Assembly (NCBI GenBank): GCA_944548615.1
Contig: OX155963.1
Coordinates: 15,404,442 to 15,468,441 of the forward strand
Source of the DNA: Micropterix aruncella
Taxonomy: Eukaryota > Arthropoda > Insecta > Lepidoptera > Micropterigidae
Length of the DNA: 64,000 bases
Reading direction: 5' to 3'
The position numbers were made by a program, and so were the translations under genes. How positions within the stretch are numbered: the first letter of the stretch is position 1; each line of letters begins with the position of its first letter. The notes under the pieces were generated by a model. The model was not told the DNA's origin, ran no database searches, and was given only the letters and a program-made list of their open reading frames with translations. Of this stretch, positions 23,281 to 33,940 are shown piece after piece.

Positions 23281-23886
23281 TAAACAAAGCCTCAGTCGAA
23301 ATGTAAAATAACACACCATTTTACGACAATATTATGAACACAAAAAGAAAAAGGTTACAAAATAAGCGTCTAAAGTTACAATTATTTTTAGTGTATAATG
23401 ACCGTATTATTTAAATACTGGAAAATAAATAGATAAAAATTCAAAATCAATATTCTCCATAAAACGATATCATATAAATAGATAAAGAAAAATATAAACT
23501 ATATTTTCTTTAGTACCTAAAAATAAAATATTATATTATAGATCTATATGTGAGATTTTGTATGCGCCAAAAATCAATGTTTTAATTGTTATTGGTGTAA
23601 AATTGTAAAATCACGCTCCGGATCGCGCTGTCCATGTCACGGAGGTTTAGTTTTCTTGTAATCCCCATTGAAATGGCATCAAATGCTTAGTTGTAATCTC
23701 TCGGAAACAACATAACTCTTTGACACTTTTAAGATTTATTACAAAACAAGTAATTTTTAAAAAATCTGTCTTATTCACACAAACTACCCCGTGAATGAAG
23801 TTTTTCAGTTTTTTTAATATGCCCTGGAAGGTTTGATTTTTGGCACGTATGAGGTCTTATATATACTCGTATATATGAGACCTCGT

Positions 23887-23944
<58 letters not shown>

Positions 23945-24215
23945 AAGAGATTCTTATTTATCAGTGATTACATTTAAACGTTTCATACATTTTTTTCTCG
24001 TAAAACAAGCTTTTGTCGACACATCTCTCGCCAAAACTATCGAAAACCGATATGTTTGGGTCTAAATTTCTGAACAACCACTAAATATTTCGTGATAGAA
24101 TAAACAAAAAGCGTTAGCTAATGTAGTCCTATTTGGTTCCTAGCAAATATATATCTTAATTTACCTCATACTTTAGGCATAACACAATAAAGTCGGGTAT
24201 ATCTAGTCACCGACA
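23281..24215. other. AT-rich stretch with a (GA)n tract
   Basis: The (GA)n microsatellite is at 23888-23950 with a few GAAA interruptions. No gene is supported in the remainder. Confidence 0.6.
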
Positions 24216-24257
24216 CACAGGAGAAACTTACTCTGTACGGAGTGAGTTTCTCCTGTG
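24216..24257. repeat. Hairpin with 18-bp arms
   Basis: The arms cacaggagaaacttactc (24216-24233) and gagtgagtttctcctgtg (24240-24257) pair with one mismatch around tgtacg. A 61-codon frame begins just after it, but I see no known domain there. Confidence 0.85.
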
Positions 24258-25289
24258 AAAAAATGTCCTTGGCTACATGCCGGGACAGTTTTGGGGTAAC
24301 ACAACCGATTTTTTTAATTTTTCGCAGAGCGACCGAAATTAAAAAGGGGATTGACCATTTTATCGCCGAACGACCTGTTACCGACGATCTGCTTAGTCAT
24401 CTGGAACTGAGGACTGGGCATATATGAGCATTCAAAAGAGTATCCGGAGTGTCTCAAGAAGGGATGTGAATGTAAACAGACATAACCACAGCACTGGCCG
24501 CATACGTATCAACGGCTGCATAAGCATTCAATTCATCAGTCCTTGTTAAATTAATGTTACCGCCCGCAACGTCTGCCTGGTCTCTGGGCTCAGTAACCAC
24601 TCCGTATTAGAGGCCAGCCAGTGCGCTTTCTGAATGCTTCACATCCACACAGAGAGAGAAAGAGAGCGATAGCAACGGCGCCGCTACCCACTGAATACAA
24701 ATTGTGGTCGAATTGGATTTCGACTGGCATTTTAAGCTGTTTCCCCTGCTTTTAAATAACTTTCGCGTTCAATCGAAACTAAATTCGTGCACATTAAACG
24801 CAGATAATGTAGATAGACGAGGCGATCACAGCTTCGTATATCGTTGGATAGCGATTTACATTTAATGAGAGAATTTTTGTTTATCTATTATAGAAATAAA
24901 TACGTTTCTCAGCAGCCCTAATAAATTTCGGTAATATTTATAATATTTCATCCCGCTGAAACACAAATAATTCGAAAGATGTCTTTCAATTCGTGACTCT
25001 GCTTGCTGACGGTGATGGTATGTACGTCAACGAGTCAATAAGCGACGACAACGACAATGTAAAGTTCGCTAATGGCAAGTTAAACTTCCGTAAGCCTAGA
25101 TGATGCGCCTACGTCTAATGAGAAAGTTAGGAAAGTTATTCTGCTGCGACCTCTTGTCTATATTTAGATTTTTTATATAATGTGTATTAATAGAGATAGA
25201 TTAAATTTTGATGTGGAACGTAAGTTTTTTCATATACAAATCTGAGTCTAAATCAGAGGCAGAATCAGAAGGAACCAGTTGTACTGACA
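24258..25289. other. Stretch without a recognised gene
   Basis: No long frames and no recognised element ends. A gagagagaaagagagcg patch is at 24650. Confidence 0.5.
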
Positions 25290-25555
25290 AAAAAACAATT
25301 ACATGTTGCGTTGTTTTGCTTAGTAGTTGCAAGTTATACCTTTCCAAACTAGTATCAAGGAATTTTTACAAATATTAAACTAATCAAATAATTCATAACT
25401 GAAGAAAATATGGTTTTTAGATTTCTGATGACGGTTAATTTGCTATATTTAAAGATTTTTAAATATACTTGTTATGCTTCCGTAACATCGCCTAGAAAAC
25501 GAATTTCGTAACGATTTTTACAGTTTTTTTTCGTGGATTAGAAGTGTATATTTAG

Positions 25556-25765
25556 GTCATTTTTACACGACTGCCCAACAAAAAAAGAGTGTAATGTTTT
25601 CAGGTTTCATCTATGTATCATCTATGTTTATCGTTTATTTATTCCACTTGTATTGTTAGAATCGTTATATCATCCCGAGCGTCATAGAGCGTCACTTGCT
25701 GTCATATTAGGAAAAAGCAGCGTCTTCGATATTGAAGATATTTATATAAATCGACGTGTTTACAG
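25556..25765 (-). repeat. Family A interspersed repeat, minus strand
   Basis: Read in reverse: cgtgtaaa, tgttgggcagtcgtg, cattacactctttttttg, then aacgattctaacaatac. It lies between the two copies of the 240-bp direct repeat. Confidence 0.7.
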
Positions 25766-25962
25766 TCATCATTTGACAGTTTAGTTTTTTTTATTGTACT
25801 TCCTCTTCGAGGCCATCAGGACTAAATATGGTAGGCAAAGCTCAAAGAGAAGTATTTGGAATATTAACTTAGCAAAATATATTATACAAAGTGTTCAATT
25901 ATTGCTCTCCACAAATTATTACTGATTATTAAATAACCAGTTTTGGCTCTTACTAATTTATT

Positions 25963-26225
25963 ACACGACTGACCAAAAAAGGAGTGGTATGTTTTATGGT
26001 TCATGTATGTATGTTTTCCGTTTCTTTATTCCATCATAACTTCTAAACGCTTTAGAAGTGTGTTGTATTGTTAGAATAGTTATGTCATCCCGAGTGTCAT
26101 AGGGTACCTTAACCGTCTAAATGTCAATTGTCTCTAAATATCTAGTTGTCTTTATCCAAATTTCCAAATGTCAATAAATTAACGTAAATATAACATGTAT
26201 CGTGTCAAATAAAATGTCTGATGGA
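25963..26225 (-). repeat. Family A interspersed repeat, minus strand
   Basis: A long copy in reverse orientation: tacacgactgacc, ttccgtttctttattccatc, ataacttctaaacgctttagaagtgtg, gagtgtcatagggtacc and the 5' part tatcgtgtcaaataaaatg. The pair acttctaaa / tttagaagt is an internal inverted repeat of the family. Confidence 0.75.
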
Positions 26226-26899
26226 GTACATTCTACTTCAGGAAATATACATGTAACTGTACAGATAAATATATTAACAATATTTCATTAAAAATGTAAT
26301 TTAAAAAAATAATAAAAACAACAGTTCCCATTCTGTAACGGCAGTCGTGTTTTTTTTTCTTTTTAATATATTTCCTTGTCACCGATAGTGCTACTTGTGC
26401 TTCTTTGTTTACAAAGGATAGTGAGCGAATAAGAAGAAACCTGCCTATAATCGCCGGTAAGCACTTTGAATGGTTAACAAAGCAAAGAAGCACAATTATA
26501 TATTGTGTTTTTTTGCTCAGTAGTTGAGAGTTATACTTATTTAAGTTAGTATCAATGCATATTTACCAATATTAAATTTATCTAATATTTCATAACTGAA
26601 TAAATATGGTTTTTCTACTTCTGACGATAGTCAATTTGCTATATTTAAGGGTTTTCATTGTACTTGTTATGCTTCCCTAACATGGCCTAGAAAACGAATG
26701 TCGTAAAGATTCCTAGACAGAAAAATCTCATTTTTTTCGCGCATTGGAGTCATTTTTGCCAATAGTGTTACTTGTGCTTCTTTGTCTATAAAAGAGAATA
26801 AGCAAATGAAAAGAAGAAACTTCTCTATGATCGCTGGTAAGCACTTTGAATGGTTGACATACCTGCTTCAATAAACGTGTGACCGTTAAACAAAGCGCG

Positions 26900-27220
26900 C
26901 GGTATAAGTTAAACGACAAAGTTAGCGGGTCGTCTCGTTCGGTTACTTAGCGCGGCCAGACGGGGGCGAATAGTTTGCAAAGTGGCCGTAATTTGGCGTC
27001 CCTTCTTTGAACCCTTTAATTTGGGGACCGCGCCGCCCGAATAAGTGGCCAGATATTCTGGGGTAATTTGACCACCATAAAGCTATGGGCATCGCGCCTG
27101 TAATCTCATTTCAGATGCCGAGCACGAGCGGGACGTAAAGCTCGCGGCCTGGTCCTATTAGGGCGCCTCCGACCGGAGACTCTCTTGCACAAGCGGACCT
27201 ATTTTTGCCGACAACCACAC
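26900..27220. other. GC-richer non-coding block
   Basis: The block holds many CpG dinucleotides (gcgggtcgtctcgttcgg, gaccgcgccgcccgaataag, gggcgcctccgaccgg) in otherwise AT-rich DNA. The only frame, 63 codons on the minus strand, shows no known motif. Regulatory or unrecognised exon. Confidence 0.3.
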
Positions 27221-27534
27221 CGCCATATTTATAAGCGAGCATGTAAACAACATTAACAACATGACAAAATAATGATTTATCATAAAAATTAGCTGCATTC
27301 ATTTATATATATATTAAAATTTTCCTGGTCGCGGCCCTAATTAGCTTACCTATCACCACTGATTTTATATGCGTATTAGATTGCTCAACGTCATAATGCG
27401 ATTTGGCAACTAGGATTTTACTAAGAAACGTAACGTGCAGATGACACTCACACGAGTAGTTCCAAAAATTGATTACCTTTCTCTTAATATGGCGACGGTG
27501 TAGTATATATAGTATGTGGTACAATAAATATAAT

Positions 27535-27790
27535 TCAAGGATTAAAAACACGACTACCGTTACAGAAAGTGAACTATTCAATTATTCATTATTTTTATTA
27601 CGGTTTTTTATGAAATACTAGATGACCCGGTGAACTTCGTACCACCTAAAATTGATTCAATTGTAACTCTTCATAAGCGCTTATTGATCCTAATCAACCT
27701 TCCAAATCCAATTCATTGAAATCTATAATATGGCAGAATCATGTACGGTTTGAGTTTCATTTGATGATTAAATGAAAGTCGTTTGTAATT
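27535..27790. repeat. Interspersed repeat remnant
   Basis: It starts with cacgactaccgttacagaaagtgaactatt, shared with 17.1 and 46.5 kb. It then contains actagatgacccggtgaacttcgtac, a phrase of a type I remember as common in insect interspersed repeats. Class uncertain. Confidence 0.4.
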
Positions 27791-27835
27791 AAAATAGATT
27801 CAATGTATTTAATTTACTTGATGAAATATAAATGC

Positions 27836-28040
27836 TTTTTCGACTTTTTCGATTTTTTCTGCTTTTTCGGCTTTTTCGACTTTTACGACTTTTCCGACTT
27901 TTTCGACTTCTTCGACTTTTTAGAATTTTCGGCGTTTTCGACTTTTTCGGCTTTTTCGACTTTTTTGACTTTTTCGACTCTTGACTTTTTCGACTTTTTC
28001 GACTTTTGGACTTTTCGACTTTTCGACTTTTTGAAATTTT
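27836..28040. repeat. Degenerate 9-bp minisatellite (TTTTTCGAC)n
   Basis: More than 20 imperfect units of tttttcgac with spacing variants. Its two strands encode runs of F-D-F and K-S-R-K respectively, which explains the 147-codon basic minus-strand frame and the plus-strand F-rich frame. I treat both as artefacts of the repeat. Confidence 0.9.
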
Positions 28041-28254
28041 ACACAATCGCACGGAATGAATAACAGTTATAGATGGCGCAGCTGTCAAACAATAGGATTG
28101 CCGCGAATGCCATCTATTGAAAGTGACCCATTTCCCAAAATTACCAATTTCGATTTTTTCGATTTTCAGTTGTTTTTTTTTATTTTTCCTAAATATTTTT
28201 TTTTGTAAACACACTAACGCACGGCGATTCATTTTTATATATAAGAAGAAAAAG

Positions 28255-28490
28255 AAGAAGAAGATTTGTGGTTTATGTAATTATCCATATAGATACATGT
28301 ATATTTCCGGAATGTACCCAGACCTTTCATTGAACCAATGACACTCAAGGTGATATAAAAATCTAACATTACCACACACTTCTAAATCGGTTTAAGCGTT
28401 TAGAAGTTATGGTGTAAAAAAGAAACGGAATTCATACATAGATAAACCCTGAACACATTACACTCCTTCTTTGTTGGGCAGTCGTGTAAT
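28255..28490 (+). repeat. Family A interspersed repeat
   Basis: A good copy from ttgtggtttatgtaattatcc through tttccggaatgtaccc, cagacctttcatt, cacacttctaaatcggtttaagcg, tttagaagttatgg to cattacactccttctttg and gggcagtcgtgtaa. Confidence 0.8.
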
Positions 28491-29399
28491 AACAGACGTG
28501 GCATAACGATGTGGCATAACAGTATGGCGGCGCACTGTAGATGGCGCTCTAAACACGCCTATACGGTATAAAATAAACATGTAACAGCAACCGAATTTTA
28601 AATCGTAGCTCTTGTTATTTTTATATTATATACATAGAGATGTAGTTTTTTACGATTCAGTATACAGGTTGCAGTAAGTAGTAATTACGCACTTTATTGT
28701 ACAGATAGACTAACACAAATGGCATTCTATCTCTTCGTATTATTTCTGTTAATCAGTCTATATGTAATGAATAAAATGTAATGAATATCACAAGTAGTTG
28801 AATGCTATCATCGCAATCGTTTTTCAAATTATTGAGTTTTAAAATTTATCAGACTTTTATAAAAAAAAATATTTTCAACGATATTATGGATGGTCAAATA
28901 AATCAGCGCCACCCGAATTTTGTCGGTGCATAAGGATTGTTAAATCGTACTATGGATTTAAGCAAACTAATACCATATCTAATTAATGCTATTACTAAAG
29001 CGGGCCATGATCATTTATTTATTTATTTATTAACATCAACAAAGTAAATATTTTTTTATTTGCTGCTCATCGCCTTTACGCAGTCGTCTATTATACAGTA
29101 GACATATATTATTTATTATCACTTTAGTAGATGTTTACCAATATTGTTACAAGTAAATAAAAATAAAGGATGTAAAATTATTAGAATTTTGCATATATCA
29201 AACTATATTATACTACTATAATTACAAAACATGACAAAAACGGTTGTTGTGAATGCGCCCTCTCTCAGTCGGTGGACTAACCCGATTGGATTCTGTTCCA
29301 TCTATCGACCGTTAACCGAGAAACGAACCGCGCCACCCGAGGCGCGGCGCTATTAATTGATTACTATAATGTAGGGCGGAATTCAAATATTATTAGTGT
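28491..29399. other. AT-rich stretch, GC-richer at 29250-29360
   Basis: No gene is supported. Positions 29250-29360 are CpG-bearing (gaaccgcgccacccgaggcgcggcgc) followed by ttaattgatta. Confidence 0.45.
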
Positions 29400-29590
29400 A
29401 TCTTTTATATGAGTTATTCCAACCATAATTTCACAATGTGATTTCTGCCCCACAAGGCATTTGTTTACCATGTCTTTAGGTCCAATATTTCAAGATTGAA
29501 ATTGTGCTGGAGTGCTTTCTGACTTTTGCCATTACCAAATGATGCCTCCGCAAAATTTTAGCTCAATCGGATTATGCGATAATAATAATT
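29400..29590 (+). repeat. Family E interspersed repeat
   Basis: It shares tttcacaatgtgatttc, caatatttcaagattgaa, accaaatgatgcct and tagctcaatcggattatgcg with the copies at 11.1 and 44.9 kb. The microsatellite tail is absent here. Confidence 0.6.
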
Positions 29591-30449
29591 TTCGTATGAA
29601 ATAATGGGACTGAGATTAGTAGTAACAATATACCTATAAATACATTGTCAATAGGTGCATTAGCTAGACTTTTTTACACAATTCACACGTACATATACTT
29701 ACAATATACAAATATACAAAAAATAACATAATCCGTATCGGGACAGTTGCGCCCGATACATTTGCGTCCCTCTCTTAATTTTTCGAATAATGATAAAATT
29801 ATTATGAGACATTTGCGGTCCTGACACTATTATTTGGATAACTGCTTTTTCGTTTACGGTGACCACCTAGCAATATTTTCTTTTACTATTTCAAACAATT
29901 TTTTACTCTAGGTTTTCTTCCGCCTATTTTTGTAGTAGCGCAAACATTACATGCGCGTCTATCATATATTGGTTATATTTGGTTATTGATATCGATGAAT
30001 TTTAAGCAGGTTATTTTAAATGTGATAAATAAAAAAATATTTCGATTAAATTACTTATAGAAAGTATATTTCTACTAATAAATATTTTACAGTAGGTAAT
30101 TGAAAAATACAATCATTATATTATTAATTAATAACAAATTTAGAAGTAGAAATTACATAAAACGCCATAAAACGTTCAAATGCGAGAGAAGGTTTTGTTA
30201 CTTGCATGTTTTATTGCACCGAGCGCGAATCTCTGCTCGGACTTTTTTTTAGTTGGTATTAGCATGTATCCCATTAATAGGGTCAGGGCCGCAAATGTCT
30301 ACTTTAAATTTATCATTATTCGAACAATTAACAAAGGGCCGCAAATGTATCGGGGCCGCAAATGTACGGGGCCGCAATTGTCCCGGATTAACAATCTAAC
30401 CTTTTTAAAATAGACCTACTTCTTCGTGGTTTTTGTTTATTAATTTTGT
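29591..30449. other. AT-rich stretch with a few short repeats
   Basis: The phrases gggccgcaaatgt and cggggccgcaa recur three or four times at 30285-30375. No gene is supported. Confidence 0.5.
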
Positions 30450-30644
30450 AACACTGAAAACTTTTTCGCGGCTGCTCGAGATCGTTGTAAATTTCAGCCT
30501 CTGTTAACCCTAAACTTCCGTCTACAAATAGAAACTCGTGAAGGGAATGTTAAAGTTTTGGGTGGTATCATTCCTAGTGGCATGCCGCTGTCGACTCCTA
30601 CTTTATTGGCTGATGTTGATAAAGAGCATTTTGAGGGTTAAGTG
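30450..30644 (+). other. Possible terminal exon, unrecognised
   Basis: One frame without a start methionine reads in part LLTLNFRLQIETREGNVKV, then GGIIPSGMPLSTPTLLADV, and ends DKEHFEG before a TAA near 30641. A plausible acceptor, gttgtaaatttcag, lies at about 30484-30497. The residue mix is protein-like and unlike neighbouring chance frames. No nearby poly(A) signal is clear. It could equally be a piece of an unknown transposon protein. Confidence 0.3.
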
Positions 30645-30815
30645 TACATAATATAGTTTCTTTATATTGAGGGATATGTAATTCCTAAATACTGTGCCAG
30701 ATGGATAGCGTGGTGGTTTCTTATTTTTCACTATTAATATTGCCCTGTATATAGTTGTTGTAAGGATTTTATCAGTCTATAATTCGCAAAGCGTATGGTA
30801 CACCCTTCTAGTGAG

Positions 30816-30841
30816 TTAACCCCTCACATTTGAGGGGTTAA
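30816..30841. repeat. Perfect 11-bp hairpin with a 4-base loop
   Basis: ttaacccctca (30816-30826), loop catt, then tgaggggttaa (30831-30841). No coding context. Confidence 0.85.
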
Positions 30842-31724
30842 TTAAATTTCGGGATATATAAATTAGCTTTATTTTCCTAAAAGTGGAAATCGGAAATATG
30901 TTCTTCCTTGCGTAACTTTAGCTCTATCGCCTCCTCTAGATATTTGAATGGAAGTACTCGACAATTTCTTTACAGAGACAGTTTCTTACACCAGCACCAG
31001 AGTGAAGTAAAATCAAATGTATTTAAAATGTAATTTATAGAAATTCCAAATATAGGTTAGCTAATCATTCTACAATCTAAATAGTTATATAATCATATTT
31101 TTTTAGGAATTATGATTATCTAAATACTATCTATTTGTACATAATTTTTATATATAATTATTACTATGGTTAATAATTTTATCATTCTATTTTCACTTTG
31201 ATTGTCCAGCTAATAAGCAATAATATTAACTGAAAGGTTACACGGGGAAGAATGATCAAAGTCAATTTTTGTTTTCTTTGATAATTCCAATTTAAAAATT
31301 TACTGACTTAAAATAAGACATTTCAGGCAGAGTTTGTTCGAGTGAGAACAAAATATATTTTGCATGTAAACCAATATAATTGAGTTTCTAAAACTAATAC
31401 ATTTTATTTAAATTTATACCCCATAAAAATGCATCTCATCGTAAAAAGTCAAACTGGCTTGATCGTTCTTCCTTATAGTCCTTAAACTATTAATGTATAT
31501 ATTCTTTCAAATTTATTATTTTTATTTCCTTAATTTGTTCTTATACAGGTTATAAACACATTTATAACAATTTAAAAGTCCACATTAGAACAGGGTTTGG
31601 TGATATTAAAATAGGATCACTGGCATCAGTATTTGTCATATCCTGTTATCATTTTTATGATACTGGATTTTTGTCCTATGACATTTTAATGGTACATGTT
31701 GTTTACTTTACTGTAGATTAATGT
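30842..31724. other. AT-rich stretch without a recognised gene
   Basis: Nothing recognisable. Confidence 0.5.
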
Positions 31725-32345
31725 TAAGGAGCTAATAGGCCATCCTGCGGCCTCCACGCAGAAAACGAGCCCGTGTAGGACTCTGGCCTGCAGGCCAGCC
31801 TCCCATAGAAGTCAACCTTTGGAAGCTCCTGGATAGTTTGCTCACCGTGCGGCATCAGCCAATCGATTGTGCATTCCGACTGACTGCTGAGGGAGTCTGG
31901 AAACAATATTGTTTCCTATATACGGGGGTAGTTGTTAACCTTACATCAAAGGCTTTTTTAAACGGCTACCTGATAACAGTTGAAGAGCTGGGCAAAGGAT
32001 GCCGTGGTCCATTATAGATTTTATAGACACCGTATCACAGCTACTTAAGGGGGAGGACCGCGCAAGCGACCTCGACCCTGTAACCCGTCAGGAGGTAGGA
32101 GGTATCCTGATGGTTAATTCCAGACGGAGATATCATTCCAAACTGGTAGTCAGGGGGTTAGGCTGTCCGCTAGGTACCTTTCCCTGTGTTTAGCCGAAAG
32201 GCATTGGTCTCTGACGGGCAAGTGGCGTAACTAAACAGTGGACTATTTTCGTCCCAATTCTTCTACGCTCACCACACGGGAGATAGAACAACCTAATATC
32301 GCAAAACTTCCTGATGTTACAGGTTCGCCCGTTGTATTTAACAGC
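31725..32345 (-). repeat. Family C interspersed repeat, minus strand, long copy
   Basis: The reverse complement of 31725-31910 carries the coding-like frame FPDSLSSQSECTIDWLMPHG...QELPKVDFYG, matching 21.3-21.4 kb. Positions 32270-32340 match the gggagatagaac part in direct orientation, so the unit appears rearranged. Positions 31999-32193 hold a 64-codon plus-strand frame of unknown meaning. Confidence 0.5.
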
Positions 32346-32795
32346 CTTAGTTGTAGATTATTGTGAATTGCAAATTAATATAAATGAACGCAATTTTCGT
32401 TTCAATTAGCTAATCTGATTAAGAGTCTCTTGTTATTTACATAAATCCTGGTCACGGCACTATTTTATGTAACTTACCAAGTAATGTTGTTTTAACCAAT
32501 TCTAGATTGTTTATAACACATTTCCAGGGCATAAGATTAGAGATTCCGGATTACCAATATCATGTTTACCAAATGTGATGATTTGAGCGACTCGCGGTGG
32601 CTTTCGTGGGCGTCGCGTAGCCGCAATTGCGACAAGCGTAATTAAAAATAATGCGATTGCGGCGGACCGATCGCGTCCGATGACGCGGATTAATCCGGCG
32701 TACATACTCCGAACCGATATTATAAATCCCGGCACTTCGCGTCGGCAATTCCCCATTTCTGTTTTATTTTCCCATCGCTCGTGGCGATACAAGTG
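32346..32795. other. Stretch with a GC-richer block before the LTR element
   Basis: Positions 32575-32790 hold CpG-rich sequence with ggattaatcc at 32689, a palindromic Otx/Bicoid-type site. A 117-codon minus-strand frame overlaps it and enters the LTR, so it is not a single gene. Confidence 0.35.
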
Positions 32796-33485
32796 TTGTA
32801 ATGATCTGAAAATCATCACATGATCGCTTAGCAGCTCTAAGCTAACCGAAAATAGATTAATCAAATTTTAAAATTAAATTGTACTTGAAAAAGATCATAG
32901 TGACATCTAGCGATTTAATTAGGAACTAAAAACTGACAGATGAAAGAAGGGCCGTTGCTAAACTATAGAGCGCAGTGCCAGAGTCACATAAATAAAAGGG
33001 TTTGAGTAGTTTTTGAGAGTTAAGGACATTATTAGGGGTTTAAATATAGACAATCAGGAATATTTGGCAAGAAATTAGCATATTTTGAGATTTTTACGAA
33101 AAATCGACGTAAATATCAATAATTGACAAATAGACAATAGAAGCATGTTTATGGTCTTAAAAAAGTCGACCGATTGGTTTTTCAAAGAAATATAAAAAGG
33201 GGTTCATTAAATAGTAGGAATTATGGGAGAATTAATAGCAATATTGATAAAGTCATTTGAAGAACATTTAATTTATTATTAAGAGAAATTGGAAAACATA
33301 ATCGACATCGATGGAAGAAAGCCGAATCGATGATGTCCAAAGAATTTTTCACCAAATAATTGCCAGTCAAAATAAAATTTAATAGTTAAAATGAGGAAAT
33401 TTAGAAACACGTAATTAAAATAGAGGAATTACTAGATAAAAATACTATCAATAAATAAAATTGAAATAAAATAGTTATATTATTT

Positions 33486-33505
33486 CGCTTTCAAATGTGA
33501 AAGCG
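33486..33505. repeat. 8-bp hairpin in the left LTR
   Basis: cgctttca, loop aatg, tgaaagcg. The same structure is in the right LTR at 40243-40262. Confidence 0.8.
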
Positions 33506-33775
33506 GAAACGACGCGCAAGAAAGGCGGCAAGGTTAAGTCAAAGTATGATGATTTCCCGCCGAATATGAAACATCAATTTCTCATAATACGTAAAATAAA
33601 TACTTAAAATCATTTGTAGAATTAGAAGCACGAATTATCGTTAAGAAATTCGTTTGTTAGCAATGTGGCAGAGCGTTATTTAACGAAAAAAATAGATAAA
33701 TCAGATCGTTTTATGATTGATTAGTCAATAGTTGTGGGTTAAATTATCAAAAAAAGGTCACATCGATAAGGGTGT

Positions 33776-33784
33776 TATAAAAGG
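33776..33784 (+). promoter_or_regulatory. Candidate TATA box of the left LTR
   Basis: TATAAAAGG at 33776-33784 is a textbook TATA box, about a kilobase inside the LTR and upstream of an aataaa string and a hairpin. A counterpart is at 40533 in the right copy. Transcription from it is inferred. Confidence 0.5.
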
Positions 33785-33886
33785 GATGGACGTGTTGCTT
33801 CCGGCATCCATTAAGAAATTTTAGTTGCACGCTCTAAAGCTGCGAAAGTTTGGGAAAGAAAAGTATATTTTGGTGCTCAGATGTAA

Positions 33887-33940
33887 GAATAAACAGTTTA
33901 AAATAAGGGCACTGAGATGCTGTGAAGCATTTTAGTGCCC
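33887..33940 (+). promoter_or_regulatory. Candidate poly(A) signal and hairpin in the left LTR
   Basis: agaataaac at 33887 is followed by a strong hairpin: gggcact / agtgccc outside and atgct / agcat inside, at 33906-33940. With the TATA box 110 bases upstream this may mark the R region. The same arrangement is in the right LTR, 6,757 bases on. Confidence 0.45.

Larger units (their letters stand above)
25290..26856. repeat. Two sets of diverged direct repeats flanking family A copies
   Basis: A unit of about 240 bp at 25290-25527 recurs at 26489-26722 (shared: tagtatcaa, taattcataactgaa, aatatggttttt, ttgctatattta, cctagaaaacgaat). A second unit of about 90 bp at 26388-26475 recurs at 26762-26856 (shared: acttgtgcttctttgt, agaagaaac, ggtaagcactttgaatggtt). 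The order suggests an old tandem duplication later opened by repeats. Confidence 0.7.

Noticed and set aside
32511..32864. 117-codon minus-strand frame as a host gene
   Set aside because: It crosses the LTR border at 32796, so its N-terminal part is transposon sequence.
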